Source of the DNA: Tyto alba
Lineage: Eukaryota; Chordata; Aves; Strigiformes; Tytonidae
Direction of reading: 5' to 3'
Assembly: GCF_018691265.1 (NCBI RefSeq)
Contig: NW_024881272.1
Coordinates: 26,153,323 to 26,217,322 of the forward strand
Length of the DNA: 64,000 bases
Positions 13,282 through 26,595 of this stretch are shown piece after piece (the stretch's first letter is position 1; every line of letters starts with the position of its first letter). The notes under the pieces are model-generated. The model did no database searches. It saw only the letters and a program-made list of their open reading frames with translations, and was not told where the DNA came from. The position numbers and the translations under genes are program-made.

Positions 13282-14689
13282 CTGGGAAGATTAGATTCAA
13301 ATTTTGGCCTTTGCTTTGGACTGATTCTCCTATTAAAAAGAAAAAAAGCTAAAACCCAAACCTTAAATACACAGAGAAATAGATTTCCCGTCACAGGAAA
13401 AGAGGAGTGGACCTACATGGCAAGCATAGGGGAGAAGATTGCCAGAGGTGGAAATTTTCTGGGATCTGTGAGTTGGGTTCAGCTGATTACAAGTAAGAAG
13501 GGTGAGATGTGAATATTGGATCCCCTTCTAATTTGATTCTTATGGCAGTGATTATATTTATATACAGCTTGCAGGCTCCAACCAAGTGTGGTGTCTCCAG
13601 GGATGGCACAGCCACACGCAAAAGTGTTCCTACCCTAAATTGTCTGTAGTCTAAGCCAACAACAGCTGAGAAGGGAAATGGAAGAAGAGAAAAAGGGGTA
13701 GTCACCAGGAAAGTTTGGACGTGAGGTTTTGATTCAGGCTCACCTCCCACTGGAGAATCTGCCTCGATCTCCATAAATCTCATCCCCTTTTCACCTTTCC
13801 CTTGGCTCCGCTGTCTCTGTGCTGATCCTGCCACCTGGCCTCCAACCTCCAAGCTCTTGCTGAGATTTGGGGTGGCCAGCTGTTGATGGCACCCTGAAAT
13901 GTTGCGGGGTGGAGATGGTTCAGGAGCAGAGGGACAGACAACTGCCTTTTCCCCCTGGAAACCCACAACCTGGGCCCCTTGCCTGGATGAGGGCCTGAAA
14001 ACTTGAATCTCTTTATAGACTTGGGTTATCCAGTTTATAGTACAATTCCCTGGCAATATATCTTTCAATGGGCTTTTTTCCCCTTCTGTTTATCACAACT
14101 TTTTCATTACTCATTGTATAGCTCTGTTTTATTAGTGTAAGTTTAGATGTTATGGGCAGCATAAGGTTGGATGAAGCGTATAAAAAGGGCTGATGTTAGT
14201 TTAGAGTAATTAAAAAATTACTGCCTGAATTCACTGATCTGGTCAGACCAGTATTTGTAGTTTATGCTTTTTAATGGAGTCCTTTAAATCATTAATTTTG
14301 GAATTAAGATAGGATTTGTTCTCTCTCCTCCCTCCCAGCCCTCTCACCAGCATGCATTGTGTGCTCCTAAACATTTTATTTATCTGTGGAGTGGCTCTGG
14401 AAACTGGTTCCTGTCTCGCCCATCTACTTTAATGGCAGCCAAGGTTTTCTTTTAGGAATGAGGGGAGGCAGGCTTGGATTTTCCTTTCTGATCCAGTCAT
14501 TTCTGGGCTTTATTTGAATTTGACTGTTTTATTTAATCATTCACAAACTTGGGACCTAAGCTGGACTTAAGAGTGTGCTGGGAAAGTGTTAAAAACCCAT
14601 GTCTCGAGCAAGACTGAGAAGAATAGGTTGATGCCAGGGCAATGTGTGTTTGATAAACATATGGATTTAAAGGCAGATAGGAGCAAGGA

Positions 14690-15270
14690 GGCACTTTGCC
14701 TGCATATAGCTGTATTATTTATAGATGTCTTTGCTGTGCAGTGAGAACCAGGTTCTGTTTAGCTCTCTCTTTGGGTGGTCCGCGAGAGATTCTGAGTAGC
14801 CTTCAGTAGCCTTCAGGCATAATTGCCAGGCATGCTCTTGTATCTGAGATAGCTTAATAAAGCATTACATATCTTACTGCTTCTATATTTTATTACCTAA
14901 CCCAGTGCATGCGGTCAGCGGGTAATTAAATTCAGCTGTGTTTTTACTCTCTGTTTTAAGGTCGAAGTATGAATTTCTCTGCGAATTCTTTGAAACAGAC
15001 TAATACGATGCATGCATGATAAAGGCAAAGCTAATCAGAGCCAGACTGTTAGTGCAATATAAGGTTGCCCCAGGTGTAATTTATTTTCATATTATTGGTG
15101 GTTTTACTGTTGAACATATTAGAAGACGAAGAAGAAATAATAATTCTTTTCTGTGTATGGCCAGAAAGCTACAGGCTGGGTTGAGAAAGCTGGGTTTTCT
15201 TTTCATTTCTATTTTATGCCACGTTTCAGCTCAACCACTCATGCTCCATACTGAAGTCGATTTCAATTAA
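14690..15270. promoter_or_regulatory. Candidate conserved noncoding element
   Basis: About 580 bp of AT-rich sequence holding many TF-like cores: AATTAAATTCAGC near 14,932, GTAATTTATTT near 15,075, a GATGCATGCATGATAA palindromic block near 15,006, and isolated CpGs (GTCCGCGAG, GCGGTCAGCGGG, TGCGAATTC). It also contains a short tandem duplication, AGTAGCCTTC twice at about 14,796-14,815. No frame or repeat explains it. Reading it as an enhancer-like element is inference and would need multi-species alignment. Confidence 0.25.
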
Positions 15271-16839
15271 CCTATTCCTTCATTAACTCACTCTTTAAGT
15301 GCATGAGGATATTGCTAGATTGCTCGGTGCCATTATGAAAAGGATTGTGGTGCAGCCTTTATTAAAAGCAATGTCTGCAGTAAAATGCACACTGGAAAAA
15401 GCTTAAACAAATCTTTTCTTGGATTTGACCAGCTGGGGCTGGAGTGGCTGCGTGGGCTACAGGAGGTGGAGTATTTTCACTGGGGGTGGGAGTGAGTTGG
15501 GAACCCCAGGGTGGTTGGGAGGAGGAAAGGGACAGTTGACCCCTGTTTTCTACCTCACACTGGTGAGTTTGGGCGAGACCATTTGTGTTTGGGATTCTGT
15601 GGCTCTCATGTCAGGAGTGAGGGTTGACTAGGTGAAATGGAGAGGTAACAAAATCATGAACTCAGGACCCAACCCCATGACTGTCAGGGGATCATCTGCG
15701 GGACTCATTGCAGGAGGGAAAGTAGGCATTTGTACAGCTCACTGTGAATATCCAGAGTTACAGCAAAGCTGCTGTTTTTCCCCCCAGTCAAACCTATTTT
15801 ACAAATTATATTCCCTCTCCCTTCAAAACTGGACTTGCTTATCTCCTTAGACCACCAAATGTGCAATTCTGATGTTGCTGTGGCGTGCCAGAAAATAGTT
15901 TCATGAGCAGCAAAACCAGTGAGATGTAACCTACAGGCTGGTGCCCTGGGGTCAGTGCCCGAGAGGCGTCTCTGATGCCTGCTGGCAGCTGAGCTTTAAC
16001 CTCATAGGGAGCCTCTCTTTCCTCCAAGAAGACTTTTAGAAAACTTACAGGAACTTAAGGTGTGATTCCTCTCTGAACTGAGTTGATTACAAGAAAAACA
16101 TGCCTGTGGAGCTAGTCAGCATCACCTTTTTGGTGGGAAGAGATGGGCACCTTCACATTACAACTCATCCGACTCAGTTGAGCATTTCTTTGAAATGTAC
16201 CCAATAATGTCTGTTTACCTTAACTAATTAAAAACAGCTGGGGAGAAGACATCACATTAGTCCTGATGAACCTTTATGGTCTCCTTCTCTGGGTAAAGAT
16301 GTGTTTGAGATCAGTCACTGGGTCAAAATCCACTGGAGATGGCCCCACGTGTGTATGTATGGCCACACAGACCTCATGAAAGAAAGCTCTAAGAACCTCT
16401 GACTTTTGGTGGGGGAAGACTCAAGTCACCCATGACCAAACATGGCAAAGCTGTGGCAAATTTGCCAGATGAAGTGCTGCAACTTACTGCAATGTTGCTC
16501 TTGTTCATTTTCCCCATGCATTAGATTAAACCCTGCTTTGCTGAAGTCCTTCTCCATAGAAGAGAGGGGATCCACTCTGCAGGTAAATGGTCCCACACAC
16601 ACCACTGACAGAGCACTTACTTCTTTTGTCCTTTCAGACAGGTGGCTCTTGGCCCCAGTCAGGGGTCCAAGGCTGTGCAAAGTGTGGGCACATGCAGCTG
16701 CTTGCTGAATCTTCCCTTGCAATTGCCAAGATCACTTGGGCAAAACTCTGTGGCTGTAATCCAACATTGCCCAGGCGAGGACCAGCAGCAGCAGAGAGCT
16801 GGGCTTAGCACAAGTGAACCAAAGTTATTGTTTGACCCC

Positions 16840-16958
16840 TGCTTCTACTTCCCCAGCTGTGAAACAACGAAAGAAATGTCCTCCCTCTCACAGTTGACTT
16901 TTGCCTCTGAATTAATATTTGCAAAATACTTGGAGCTCCCTAGTTGATGGTGCTGCAA
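16840..16958 (+). mobile_element. MIR-family SINE relic, 3' half (sauropsid type)
   Basis: The order of segments matches the downstream half of sauropsid MIR copies: CCCCAGCTGTGAAA (in place of the usual CCATCTGTAAAA), a CCTCCCTCTCACAG block, GAATTAATATTTGCAAAATA, then CTTGGAGCTCCCTAGTTGATGGTG. It is heavily diverged and noncoding. The assignment rests on remembered consensus features and the boundaries are approximate. Confidence 0.6.
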
Positions 16959-19689
16959 ACCACACAGCTTGACTCTGCTGTCACCAATTGGAAAGAGCCG
17001 TGCTGGGCTCAAGATTTAGTCCTATAGAAGTAAGATTATTTTATTGTTCTAGAAATGATAGGGTGGTCTGGCTGCTAAATTACAGCACTCCCTGGGCTGG
17101 GCCAGTGCTTTCCCTGCCTGTATGGGGTCAGGATTTGGCCCTTTCTGGTTTCATGTTTTCATACTGAACTCATGAACCTGTATCAAATGTCGAAGCAACA
17201 AGAACTTGATGGTGATGCTCTGCCAGCAAGAAAGGGCTTCCCAAAAATCAGAGCTCTCCTTCCTCTGAACTCAATCCCTTTCTCCCCTCTTTCCTCGCTC
17301 TCCCCCCCCATCCAATCCCTGATGCCCCAGTAGAAAATCATCCCCTGAAGCTGGTGAGCCCTAATACTGCTGAGATCCAGGAAAACTTGATAGTGTGCAG
17401 ATGCTGTTTTTTCTCTCAGCAATATTTACTTTTCGGATGGGTCTTAAGTAAGCGTGCGGCCAGGAGATGCTGGAGCATGTCTTGACGTGATGAAATGGCC
17501 ATTGCCTCCTCCAGCTGGAGGTGGGAAGCCCTTCCCTAAATTTTCCCACCCTCCTTGGCCTAGCTCGGGGAGCGGGTGGAGCTGGACCAGCACTCCCGTC
17601 ACCTGACCCCTGACTCACTCTGTGACCTGGGTGTGGAGGCGAAAAAAAGGCTGTTTCTCCCCTCCGCCCCCCTCCCCAAACACAGTCTGGGACTATTCAG
17701 GCATTGTGATGTTGGGATTAATTTTGCTCCATCTCCTCTTTAGTCTGCGTCCTGCACCCAGCACTGGGGGCATGGAAATGCCTGCCTGATGCTGGAGTGA
17801 GCAGAGAGGGATGCCCTTTTACTCCTACGGGGACCAAAGGGGATGGATTTGGGAGGACAGGGAGCCGAAGAGCTGTTTGGGTCCCTGTGCTTCCCAGGCA
17901 TAGTTCCAGGGATGCACACAGCCTTTGCAGTGCAAAGGCACGCCCCGGGGCCCTGGCGGGCTCTTGGGGGATTTGAGGTTTTCTCCAAACCCATCTCTGA
18001 TGTTGAGATCTGACTTGAACACATGCGGCAAGCTAATCGCGTGCATCTGTGCCTTTTAAAAACGCGGTTGCCTGCTGATTGGGTTTAATTCTTTATCTTA
18101 TTCCTGCTAATCCGTTTTCCAATCTGGTTCCCATTTGGAGACAAATTCCCCCAAACCCCAGCCACTGGTGGGATGGGGTAAGGGGGGGGAGAGAACAAAA
18201 TGGTGCTTTCTGTGGGGCAGTTACAGGCCGAGGAGAGGACATGCTACCCCATTAGATGCTGGATAACAAAACCCCACCCCAACTTGTGCCACAAATGTAT
18301 AACAGCCTCATAACTGTCTCCACTTGGGATCCCACCTCCCGCAGGCTGCTATTGCCATGAAAACGTGACAGCAGCACGCTGCCAAGCATCCGAGAAATAA
18401 CGGCCTGAGGGTTTTATTGCGTGGAAAGATTCTCTTCAAACACACCACGGAGCTGGCCCGGTGGTCCAGCAGTAGCGGAACGACCTGGATTGCTTTGAAT
18501 TTCGTGGCTGGCATTGGCTGGAAGGCAGCAGCACCCACGAGTTTGCTGTAGGGTTGGTGTGTCCCCAACGGCTGTGTTGGCCCCTTGGCAGCAGCCAGCG
18601 CTTCCCAGCCAGGGAAACACTCACTAGATGCATAAACTGTCCTCCTTCTGCTCTCTTTCCTTGCCCAAGCCTCCAGTGTTTTCACACTCAGAGGCTGCCA
18701 ATAAGGGGGAAAATACACCCCGGTGCTGTGCATTGTCTGCAGCTCTGCTGCAAGGACATTTTCCCCTCTGCCAAGGGAGAGAGGGGAGATCTGTAGTCCA
18801 AGGGCTGAGAAACCCCCACCCTGTCACCCCTCTGGCTTTTGGGAAATTATTAACTGTTCTGCCTCCGTTTCTCCCCTCATTTCCTCTTGGTTATCTTCTG
18901 TTCTACCTCAAATTCCCCTCGTATTGCTACAGATTGTAGTTCTCCTCAGTTGCAGATTTTCACAGACCATGGAGATGGGGCAGAAGCCTCTGTGATGTGT
19001 GTCTGTTGTGGAGCATTTCTCAGGACTCACAGGGCTGGTTTTCCTTTGGGAAAAGTGCATGTTATTAAAGTGACTGACCTAGCACCAGGTGAAATTCAGG
19101 AGAAGACCAGGCATGTTTTAGAATGAGGTGACCATGAGTCCTCATGCCTCCAGACCTTCAGCTTGTCCTGCTACTTTGATCAAAACCTCCAGTTTCTTAT
19201 CTTTGCTAGGCTTTTAACCCAGGCATGTAACCTTTAGGGCTGTGTTCTAGTAAAGATCAAACACAATAAACACTCTAGCAAAAGACCCAATGAACAGTCA
19301 AAGTCCTTCCAATTTGTGGGTGGTAAAAGTCAACAGCAAAAATTTAGATCCACTTAAAAAATTAATCAAGTTGTGCAAACAAAAGATAGATGCCTGGTTT
19401 ACAGTGATTTGGGACCTGTGTTTCCTCAGGTGTATGCTTTAGGCCTTGTTCCTTGCTGAGTGTCCGAGGGATGGGCTCTTGTTCTCCCAGCTCCCCTTCC
19501 TCTAGGACCCCTAGACCTTCCCAGCTTCCCCTAACCACCCGTGGGGCAAGAAGTAGATTTTTTTTGCCTTGAAAAATACACTTATCTGTAAAAATACCTT
19601 GCAGTTTGCTGAAAGATTCAAGTTACGGGAGGGAAGTAACAGGCAAGTACAGAAGTACAATGAGAAATGACCCATTTATTCTGCTGTGA
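16959..19689. other. Noncoding, locally GC-rich region
   Basis: About 2.7 kb. Segments around 17.5-18.6 kb are GC-richer, with runs such as the G8 near 18,182, and so generate several overlapping open frames up to about 140 codons on both strands. None has a recognisable domain, and they overlap each other, so no gene is called. No CpG island of usual length is apparent. Confidence 0.6.
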
Positions 19690-19800
19690 AAAGGGTCCAG
19701 AAGATGTGGCTTCTGTTCCCAGATTTATCACTGGTTTGCTTTGGGCCTTGAACAAGCTATTTCACTTCCTTCTGTCTCCACTTCTCCTCCTGCTCTTTGG
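19690..19800 (+). mobile_element. MIR-family SINE relic (core region)
   Basis: The segment from GGCTTCTGTTCCCAG through TATCACTGGTTTGC, GGGCCTTGAACAAGC and TATTTCACTTCCTTCTGTC matches, in order, the MIR core pattern (TTCCCAGCTCTGCCACT, TGACCTTGGGCAAGTCA, CTTCACCT). It is diverged and noncoding, with approximate ends. Confidence 0.7.
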
Positions 19801-20878
19801 CCCTCAAGCTTATTATCTCTCCAAGGTGAGCGGGTTCTACCTTGTGCTCATGCAGCAGGACCTGCTCCTACAGCCCTGAGCACTGGTTTCTGCACTGGTG
19901 TGACCCACGTATTGGTAGATTACTCTGTATTGCAGAGAGCTGGGATCTTCAAGTGCTGGGTAATAAATAGTGGATTTTTTTAAAAAATGCAGAAACATAG
20001 CTAAAATGAAGAAATGAAAGGAAATATCCATTTCTAATCTGTCAGAGGACTAACAGAAAAACTAGTAAGCTTATGTTTTTTCTTGATCCTGCAACATCAG
20101 CAAATCATGGCATTGAAGGACAATGAGTTTGAAAGAACTCTGAATTTGCAATCTATTTCCAAGCGTGTGTGTGTGCACATGCATAAAATCCACAGTGCAT
20201 TTTATAGGCCAGCCAAAAGGCACATGAGTGAAACAGCACGTGATGCAGCCGTCGAAAGAAACCGTCACCCAGACCAGGAAAAAATTATGACTCTAGTTCT
20301 AACCATTTTTTATCGTTTCCATCTCTATTGACTGACATGTATTTTCTTCCTTCCCTGACCCAGAACACCAGGACTCTGAAACTACTGAAATGTTTGCACA
20401 ATCTTGAAGCATTTATTTAAAAGTTGCTTTTCCCTGAAGGGTAGGTACTACAGCCAGATTCAAAGTCAGATCAAAAAAAACAAACAAATACTATCTTTAC
20501 AAGCCCTTCATATCGGAATGTACCACAGGACCTATCAGCTTCCTTTTCCTTTTGGCATGCTGACAACAACCCAGAGCCTCAGGCAGAGAGCTGGAGTACG
20601 TGTTTACAACCCTTTCAAATTCACAGGCCAAACAGGAAAAGAAGGAAAATGTCAAAAATTACAAATAAAACAGTTGATCTTCAAAAGCAACGAGGCCTGC
20701 AAATGAATAATTTTTAGGCATGCTGTATCGGATTTCTCAAATATTTGTCACAGCTGTGAGTTGCATAGTGCAGTGTTTGTTAACCTTAGAACTTGTCTTA
20801 AGTGCTCTCATGAATAAATTTATTTATACTGAAAAATCCAAGTGTCTTAACTGAAATGGTTTTCAGAGGAGTTTTTCC

Positions 20879-20901
20879 TTTTTTTTTTTTTTTTTTTTTT
20901 T
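20879..20901. repeat. Poly-T tract (T23)
   Basis: Twenty-three consecutive T. No adjacent retroposon body was recognised. Confidence 0.9.
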
Positions 20902-21935
20902 ACCTTCTTTCTAAAGCTGCTGCAGAGAATCCTTCCCCATGTGCTCAACATATTGAAGCTTTGCTTCAGCACAGTGCAGGAGTGATGATAGAAATAGAAG
21001 AGAAAAAAAAGAATGGGAAAACAAGAGGTGGAAAAGTTATGGGGTTTGCTAATGTCTGGGGTTTTTCGCATGGACCTGCCATTATGTGATGCCATTTGGG
21101 TTATGGGTACATCACTGCTTTGGATGTTTTGATTTTCTGAACATTTCTGGTCCTCATAGAGATCTTGTCTGAGGAACTGAAGCACAGGCGGCTTTGCAGT
21201 GCGAATGGTCTTGTGAGTGTTTAGAGACTTCTAACTGGGGGCATCTGGTCTTGGTTAGCCTAGATTTCCCCTATAGTCAGTGGTGAGAGATTAGAGATCC
21301 ACAGGGTGATCGTTCTTATCCTAAGATAAGTACTGAAGTTGCCCCCTCCCCCCTCCTTCTTTTTGGCAATGAAATGTATCCTAAAACATCTTTCCATTTA
21401 TATGTCGTGGATCTGCAGATCTCAGTGTACCCCACAGATGACAATTTCTGGTCTAGGTAAAGGGTGCAATTGCAATGAGGCATCACTATCATCATTTGCT
21501 GCTGTGATGCTGCTCCTCTGGCCTAGCCCAGCCACCAGCGTATCTGTGCTAGCCAGCATGGTATTGATTAAGAAATCCCTACTGCGATGCACAGAGTAAA
21601 AAGAGACGTATTTAGAACCACTATTTTGGCAGTGCTTGCAAACTTTTTTGTTTTGTTGAGAAAAGCAATTCAACGTGAATAATCTTTTCCTGTAAACGCG
21701 TAGAAAACCTTTAATCAAATACAAATTAGTTCTAGGCATGAGAAATAAATGTTTGATGAAAACGTATCTTAGTCATGGCACATAAATAGCTCTTCACAGT
21801 CAATATATAATCTTGCATCATCATGAAAGGAAGTGATCATTAAAAATATAATTTGGAGAGCCATATTTTACCTCTTAGTTGTCACAAGACCCCCCTTTCT
21901 GCACACAGTTCTGGACAGGGTTAATCCCCAAATGT

Positions 21936-22017
21936 CTTGCACCATTGTAAATCAGAAGTAACAAACCCTGACTTCAAGCAAAGGCTCTTGGTGTAAAACA
22001 CAGGAGGATCTAATCCT
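21936..22017. repeat. Ancient amniote interspersed repeat (GTAAATCAG/GTGTAAAAC type)
   Basis: TTGCACCATTGTAAATCAG, AAGTAAC, CCTGACTTCAAGCAAAGGC, TTGGTGTAAAACACAGG and AGGATCTAATCC occur in the order seen in an old, imperfectly palindromic interspersed family that I recall from turtle, crocodilian and bird DNA (TGTAAATCAGGAGTAAC ... TTGACTTCAATGG ... GTGTAAAAC ... GGAGAATCAGGCC). I do not have a reliable family name. The copy is strongly diverged and the strand is uncertain because the family is near-palindromic. Confidence 0.5.
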
Positions 22018-25000
22018 GTTGCCTGAGAAAAAAATGAAAATGTCTTAGGAAAATACAACTGCTTTGGCACTGCAGAGAGAAAAATTAAAGCAAAATACTT
22101 TAAACTTCTAAAGTAATATTTCTTTTCAGCTTCACCTGTGCTTTTAGTCCTCTAAATCAGTAAGCTGTTATAAAGGAAAATTATATGTTCCAATCTCCTG
22201 ATGAATTGTGTAGTGAGATTTTGCATTAGTAACCATGAGTATTTACACTTTCCTAAGATTAAAGGCAGTTTTCCAAAGCTCTGTCTGCTTATTAATTAGT
22301 GTCTGATGAAGACAGATTGCAGACAGAAATAGTGGTAAGAAAATGGAGCTAACCTTTAAGACTAAATTCATCTCAGGTTTAATGGGTTTTAGTATGATTT
22401 ACAGGTTTTGTACATTTTCTGGTAAATTTCCAATAGAAGCGAAAGTGGGTACAAGTACAAAAAAGAAGGCTGAGTAAACATGGTGAGAGCAGATCCTTAA
22501 GAACTGCAGATCCACCGTAATTTGCTAGAATGAGTTTGTAAATCTTTGCAAGTGCACAATGAGGCAAGAGGTTTTGAAGAACCAGATGCTCAGCCCAGCA
22601 TGACCTGGACAGGGTCTGTTGCACTCCTGGAATGGTCCCAGCATGGACCAAGCTCTCTCATGGCAACTCTCTCCAAGAAGATGGTAACAGGACTGAGGCT
22701 GAATGCATGTGGAGCCTTAGGAATATCCTTAGGGATATCTTCAAAAGGGGAAGATTCTTCCTAACCGCTAATCTCCTTTTGGGGGTGGTGCTGCCTTACC
22801 CCTTGGAGATGTACCTGAGGCAGTTGGGTAGGTCTCCTGGGGCTGAGAGAAAGCGAAAGCTGAGTTAACAGCAACGTGACCCCACAGAGGCCATGGATTT
22901 TTTCCAGAAATCTCCTAAGACTAGCATCTGTTCTACTTTCTGGCATTTAATTTTTGTATTATGTTATTGGGTATCATCTGGTGTTAAAAGCAATTACAAG
23001 AAAGCATGAAGGAGAGTTGGGTTGGGGGGAAACCTAGTCTACAATTTTTTAACAGGTGTTTACGTAAATCTGCTAATCTACTTCAATGTCCTTTGAACAT
23101 AATCTGGACCTAGTAAAATACAGTTAATTATCTATCCATTTTAATTGTAAACCAAGTTTCAGAATGCCTATATTGTTACGTAAGTGCTTCTAATTCTCCT
23201 ATTTCTATCATATTTCTCTGGCACCTCATTTGAATTTACATGTATCTGAGGTCATAACTGGAGTAGAAGTTCTGCTTTTGGTTAACTCTGGAGCATAGAT
23301 CAGCTACCATGAGTTTAATGAAAACGTTGTCATGTTAGTGGCTTGCTTAAAAAAACAAAAAAACCAACCAAAACTAGAAAAGCGATGCCACATTTTTGGT
23401 GACTGTTCAGTGCAGGACTGCTGTGTCATAGCATGCCATGGAGCAATCACCACTGCAGATAAGTGTACTTGCTACCCTAAATCCATGTGATTTCACAGAT
23501 GCATACAACACTGCTCTCATTTACACTCCTTAAGGATCTGGCTCACCAGAGTTGTGCAGTTAGGTTTGCTTTGAGATGCAAGAAGAAAAGGTGGTATTGC
23601 AATAAGGAGCGAGGTTAGAAATGTGCACCAGCTTTGGGGTACCCAGCTTTATGAGCCTGTTTACACTTAAAGTTTTGACACTCTTCTTGTTCCATCAGCA
23701 TAGGTTATTTCTGATTTATGGTGAGGTCAATCTAAGCTCTGTATCTGGAGAGTGGGTAAAGTCAACTCCAAATATCCGCACAGGTGATGGTTGGAAGTCT
23801 GATTTTCAGTCCGTGCTTTCTCAGCCTCTGGCATCTCCGGTGGTTGTGTAGACAGCACAAACTGCAAATAAGGGCTCCAAATTGCACTCTATTTCCAGCC
23901 CTGGGAACACACTAAAAGGCAAACAGCTCTGGTGTTTTCCTTTACATTGATTGATTTGATGTTGCTGCCAGAGAAAAAAAAGCAATTTTTTCATTTATTA
24001 AAATAATATATCCTTTAAATTATTTTAGAGTTCTGAGATAACAAACAGCAAGACAAAGATCACAGCTGAAGACTTTCATACCATCAGAATTGTTAGTCAT
24101 TGTCTTAGAGATTTGTATAAATAAATGATTGATGCCTCAAAACAAGACCCTTGAAGGTGTTTTTATAAGGCCACGAATGTGTCAAGCAGACTTATTAGAT
24201 GTGAAGGGAATGATTATTTGTACAAAGTGAAATGAACATGTGCAATAATATTGTAAAATGTTTATTAGTCTAGAGTGTGCTGAATTTTCCTAAAATATAT
24301 CAGGTTCTCAGTTTGCATTTAATGTAGTGTTAGGTATGACGCTATATCCTTCCTAGGCTATTTTCAGTTAGCCTTATGCTTTTTGCAGAGTAAATCATGG
24401 GTTTGTGTCCTTTATAACAAGGGTATTATCAAATATGAGGCAATGCTACCTGTCTAGTAATCCAGTGTGAAAGAAAATACGCACCGATCCTTGGTTCAAA
24501 GGGTGGTTGTTTGGATAATGTCCATTAAGCACATCTTTGCAGAGCAAGTGGGATGCGAAGCTCTGGGAATGTTTGAGCATCTCTGCTCTCCAGGGGTTGT
24601 TGATGCATCCGTGCACCAGGGTATGAACTCCCTTGCTCACAATTCAGTTCATGTATGGCTCTAGCATCAGATGTTACATTTCCAGGCAAAGACAGGTTTC
24701 TGCCCAGAGTGATGGTTTTGGGGTGAACAGAGCTGTAAAGGGACATTTAGTCGCACACTTCTCTGTGTTGCCTCTTTCATGCTTGTCCTCTACCATGAAG
24801 GCTTGCTCTGTTAGGTGGGTAAGAGCAGCACTGCAATGGCTTTGTTCAACCTGTTCCCCACTAACCTATGGCCCCTCTTCCTCTACGGTTGCAGGGATGA
24901 CGGGGCACCTTTGTGGTTTGTGGAGGTTTAGAATTAAGCTCCGAGGACCTTGACTTAAATACTCGTGATGCTCTGCGACGCTCTGCATGCCCCATCTGAG

Positions 25001-26572
25001 CTAGAAGTCAAGTGGAGGCACTGAGTGTGGGGCCTCAGCAGTCTGTTGCACCCGTTCTTAGGACTGATAAATTTTGCCAGGTTTTATTCTGCTCTCTCTT
25101 CAATCAGAATATTGCTCCAGCAGTTGAGTTTTCTTTGGTTTAGTTCTATGTGTCCTGGCTCATTTAGGTGGTTAAAGACATATGTTGGGGAGTGGAAAGT
25201 CATGTTAGATCTATGCAGATTCATTTTGTCTTCTCTTCAGCCATATACCTAGTTAATGGTCTTCAAATAGGCAGGACCTTTCAGTCCTCCTTCAGGAAGG
25301 ACCTTTAGGGAGCCTTTATTAGCAGGCAATCTGAAACAGAGCTGCCCATGTTAATGGCACACAGCCTGTTCCAGACTTGGGGTTTTCCTATGGTATGGAA
25401 GCCCTTCTGCAGGCCAGCACTGTCCTGGTGGGACTAGCTTTCAAGCTGAGTGATGACTGTACTACTGTTATCTTCCCTTATGGTTCTGTACCCAGGGATA
25501 CAACTCAGAGGTGTTATTGCTTGTGGAAACCTTTACATGAAAGTCTAGTATATATTTTATCCTTTTAATTTTTTTGAGGCACATGGTTTTGAAATGACGT
25601 GTCTTGAAAATTCTTTGGGGAATTCCGTGGAAGGCATCCACTTTGAGCTCATATTCTTACACAAAATTTAATACATTTCAGGCAATTGTCACTAGGTTAC
25701 TCTGGCTCTCCTAGTTCAAAGAACTGGTTGAATTTAACAAAGAAATTAGAGGATCACACCTGGGGAATAAAGCTTGCTGTGAAATGTTTTCTGTGAAAGC
25801 CAGAACCAGGTGAAAATCACTTAGTTTCAGGTTTCATTACAAATTTGAAAACCATATCTCAGGTTCACTGAAAGGTTGGTTAAGGGTCATGCTGCAGGGC
25901 CTGGTTTGGAATGAATGTGGCTGATTTATGTCCTTTGCAGCAGAACTGGGTATCGTTCATTGCTTTGACCCAGGTTCAGGGGGTCTGCTCCTCTAAGCTC
26001 TCCTTGTGTGTTAAAGTCGATGGGAATTCCCTCCACAGAGGCCTTGGAGGATCCATCTCAATGAGAAACTCAAGTTTCTGATTGCTTTAAATGCTGGTTT
26101 TATTTCAACCCCTCACCACCTCCTCTGGTGTAAGTTAGCCTGATTCCATGTTAACCAGATGAACTGCTCTGTTACCCCCAGGTGAGGATCCAACTTGACT
26201 TGGAGAACACAGGAGTCAAGTAATCTAACAAGAAGTTTGCACAAACCCATCTGTGCTGAAATTGCTAACTCCCACAAGGCCATGCTAGAGGGTCCCATTG
26301 CCATTTTGCAGGTGATCAGACCCACAGGTTAAAATATAGACCAGCATGCTATTGGTTGAACATTAATTAGCCACATCTTTGACTAATTGACATCTGTTTC
26401 CCCTTACCATTAAGAAGATCCATGCGACTCACAGGTGAGATCTTACAGACCTGGCTGTTGACATAGGAGGATTGGTCATTTAATCTCCTCTACCCAGGGC
26501 TGCTGATCTTTTCCACTCATACCTCCAGGCTGTTCTTCACTTCCATATTCTGGAAAGGCAAGCAAACAGTGA

Positions 26573-26595
26573 TAAGACGACTGAGTATCGTCTTA
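26573..26595. other. Perfect 8-bp hairpin
   Basis: TAAGACGA (26,573-26,580) pairs perfectly with TCGTCTTA (26,588-26,595) across a 7-base loop. Each arm holds a CpG. No function is apparent. Confidence 0.5.

Larger units (their letters stand above)
8546..16839. other. Noncoding region with CNE-like segments
   Basis: About 8.3 kb without a supportable gene. It contains the C-run/T-run tract at 9,750-9,819, a 23-T run at 13,259-13,281, and AT-rich segments that keep several CpGs (11,160-11,360 and 14,690-15,270, listed separately). The longest frame, minus strand 13,487-14,068 (193 codons), has no recognisable domain and no flanking splice or promoter context, so I do not call it a gene. Confidence 0.6.

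Noticed and set aside
13487..14068. 193-codon minus-strand frame
   Set aside because: No recognisable domain, no splice or promoter context, overlapping frames, and a locally GC-rich composition that lengthens chance frames.
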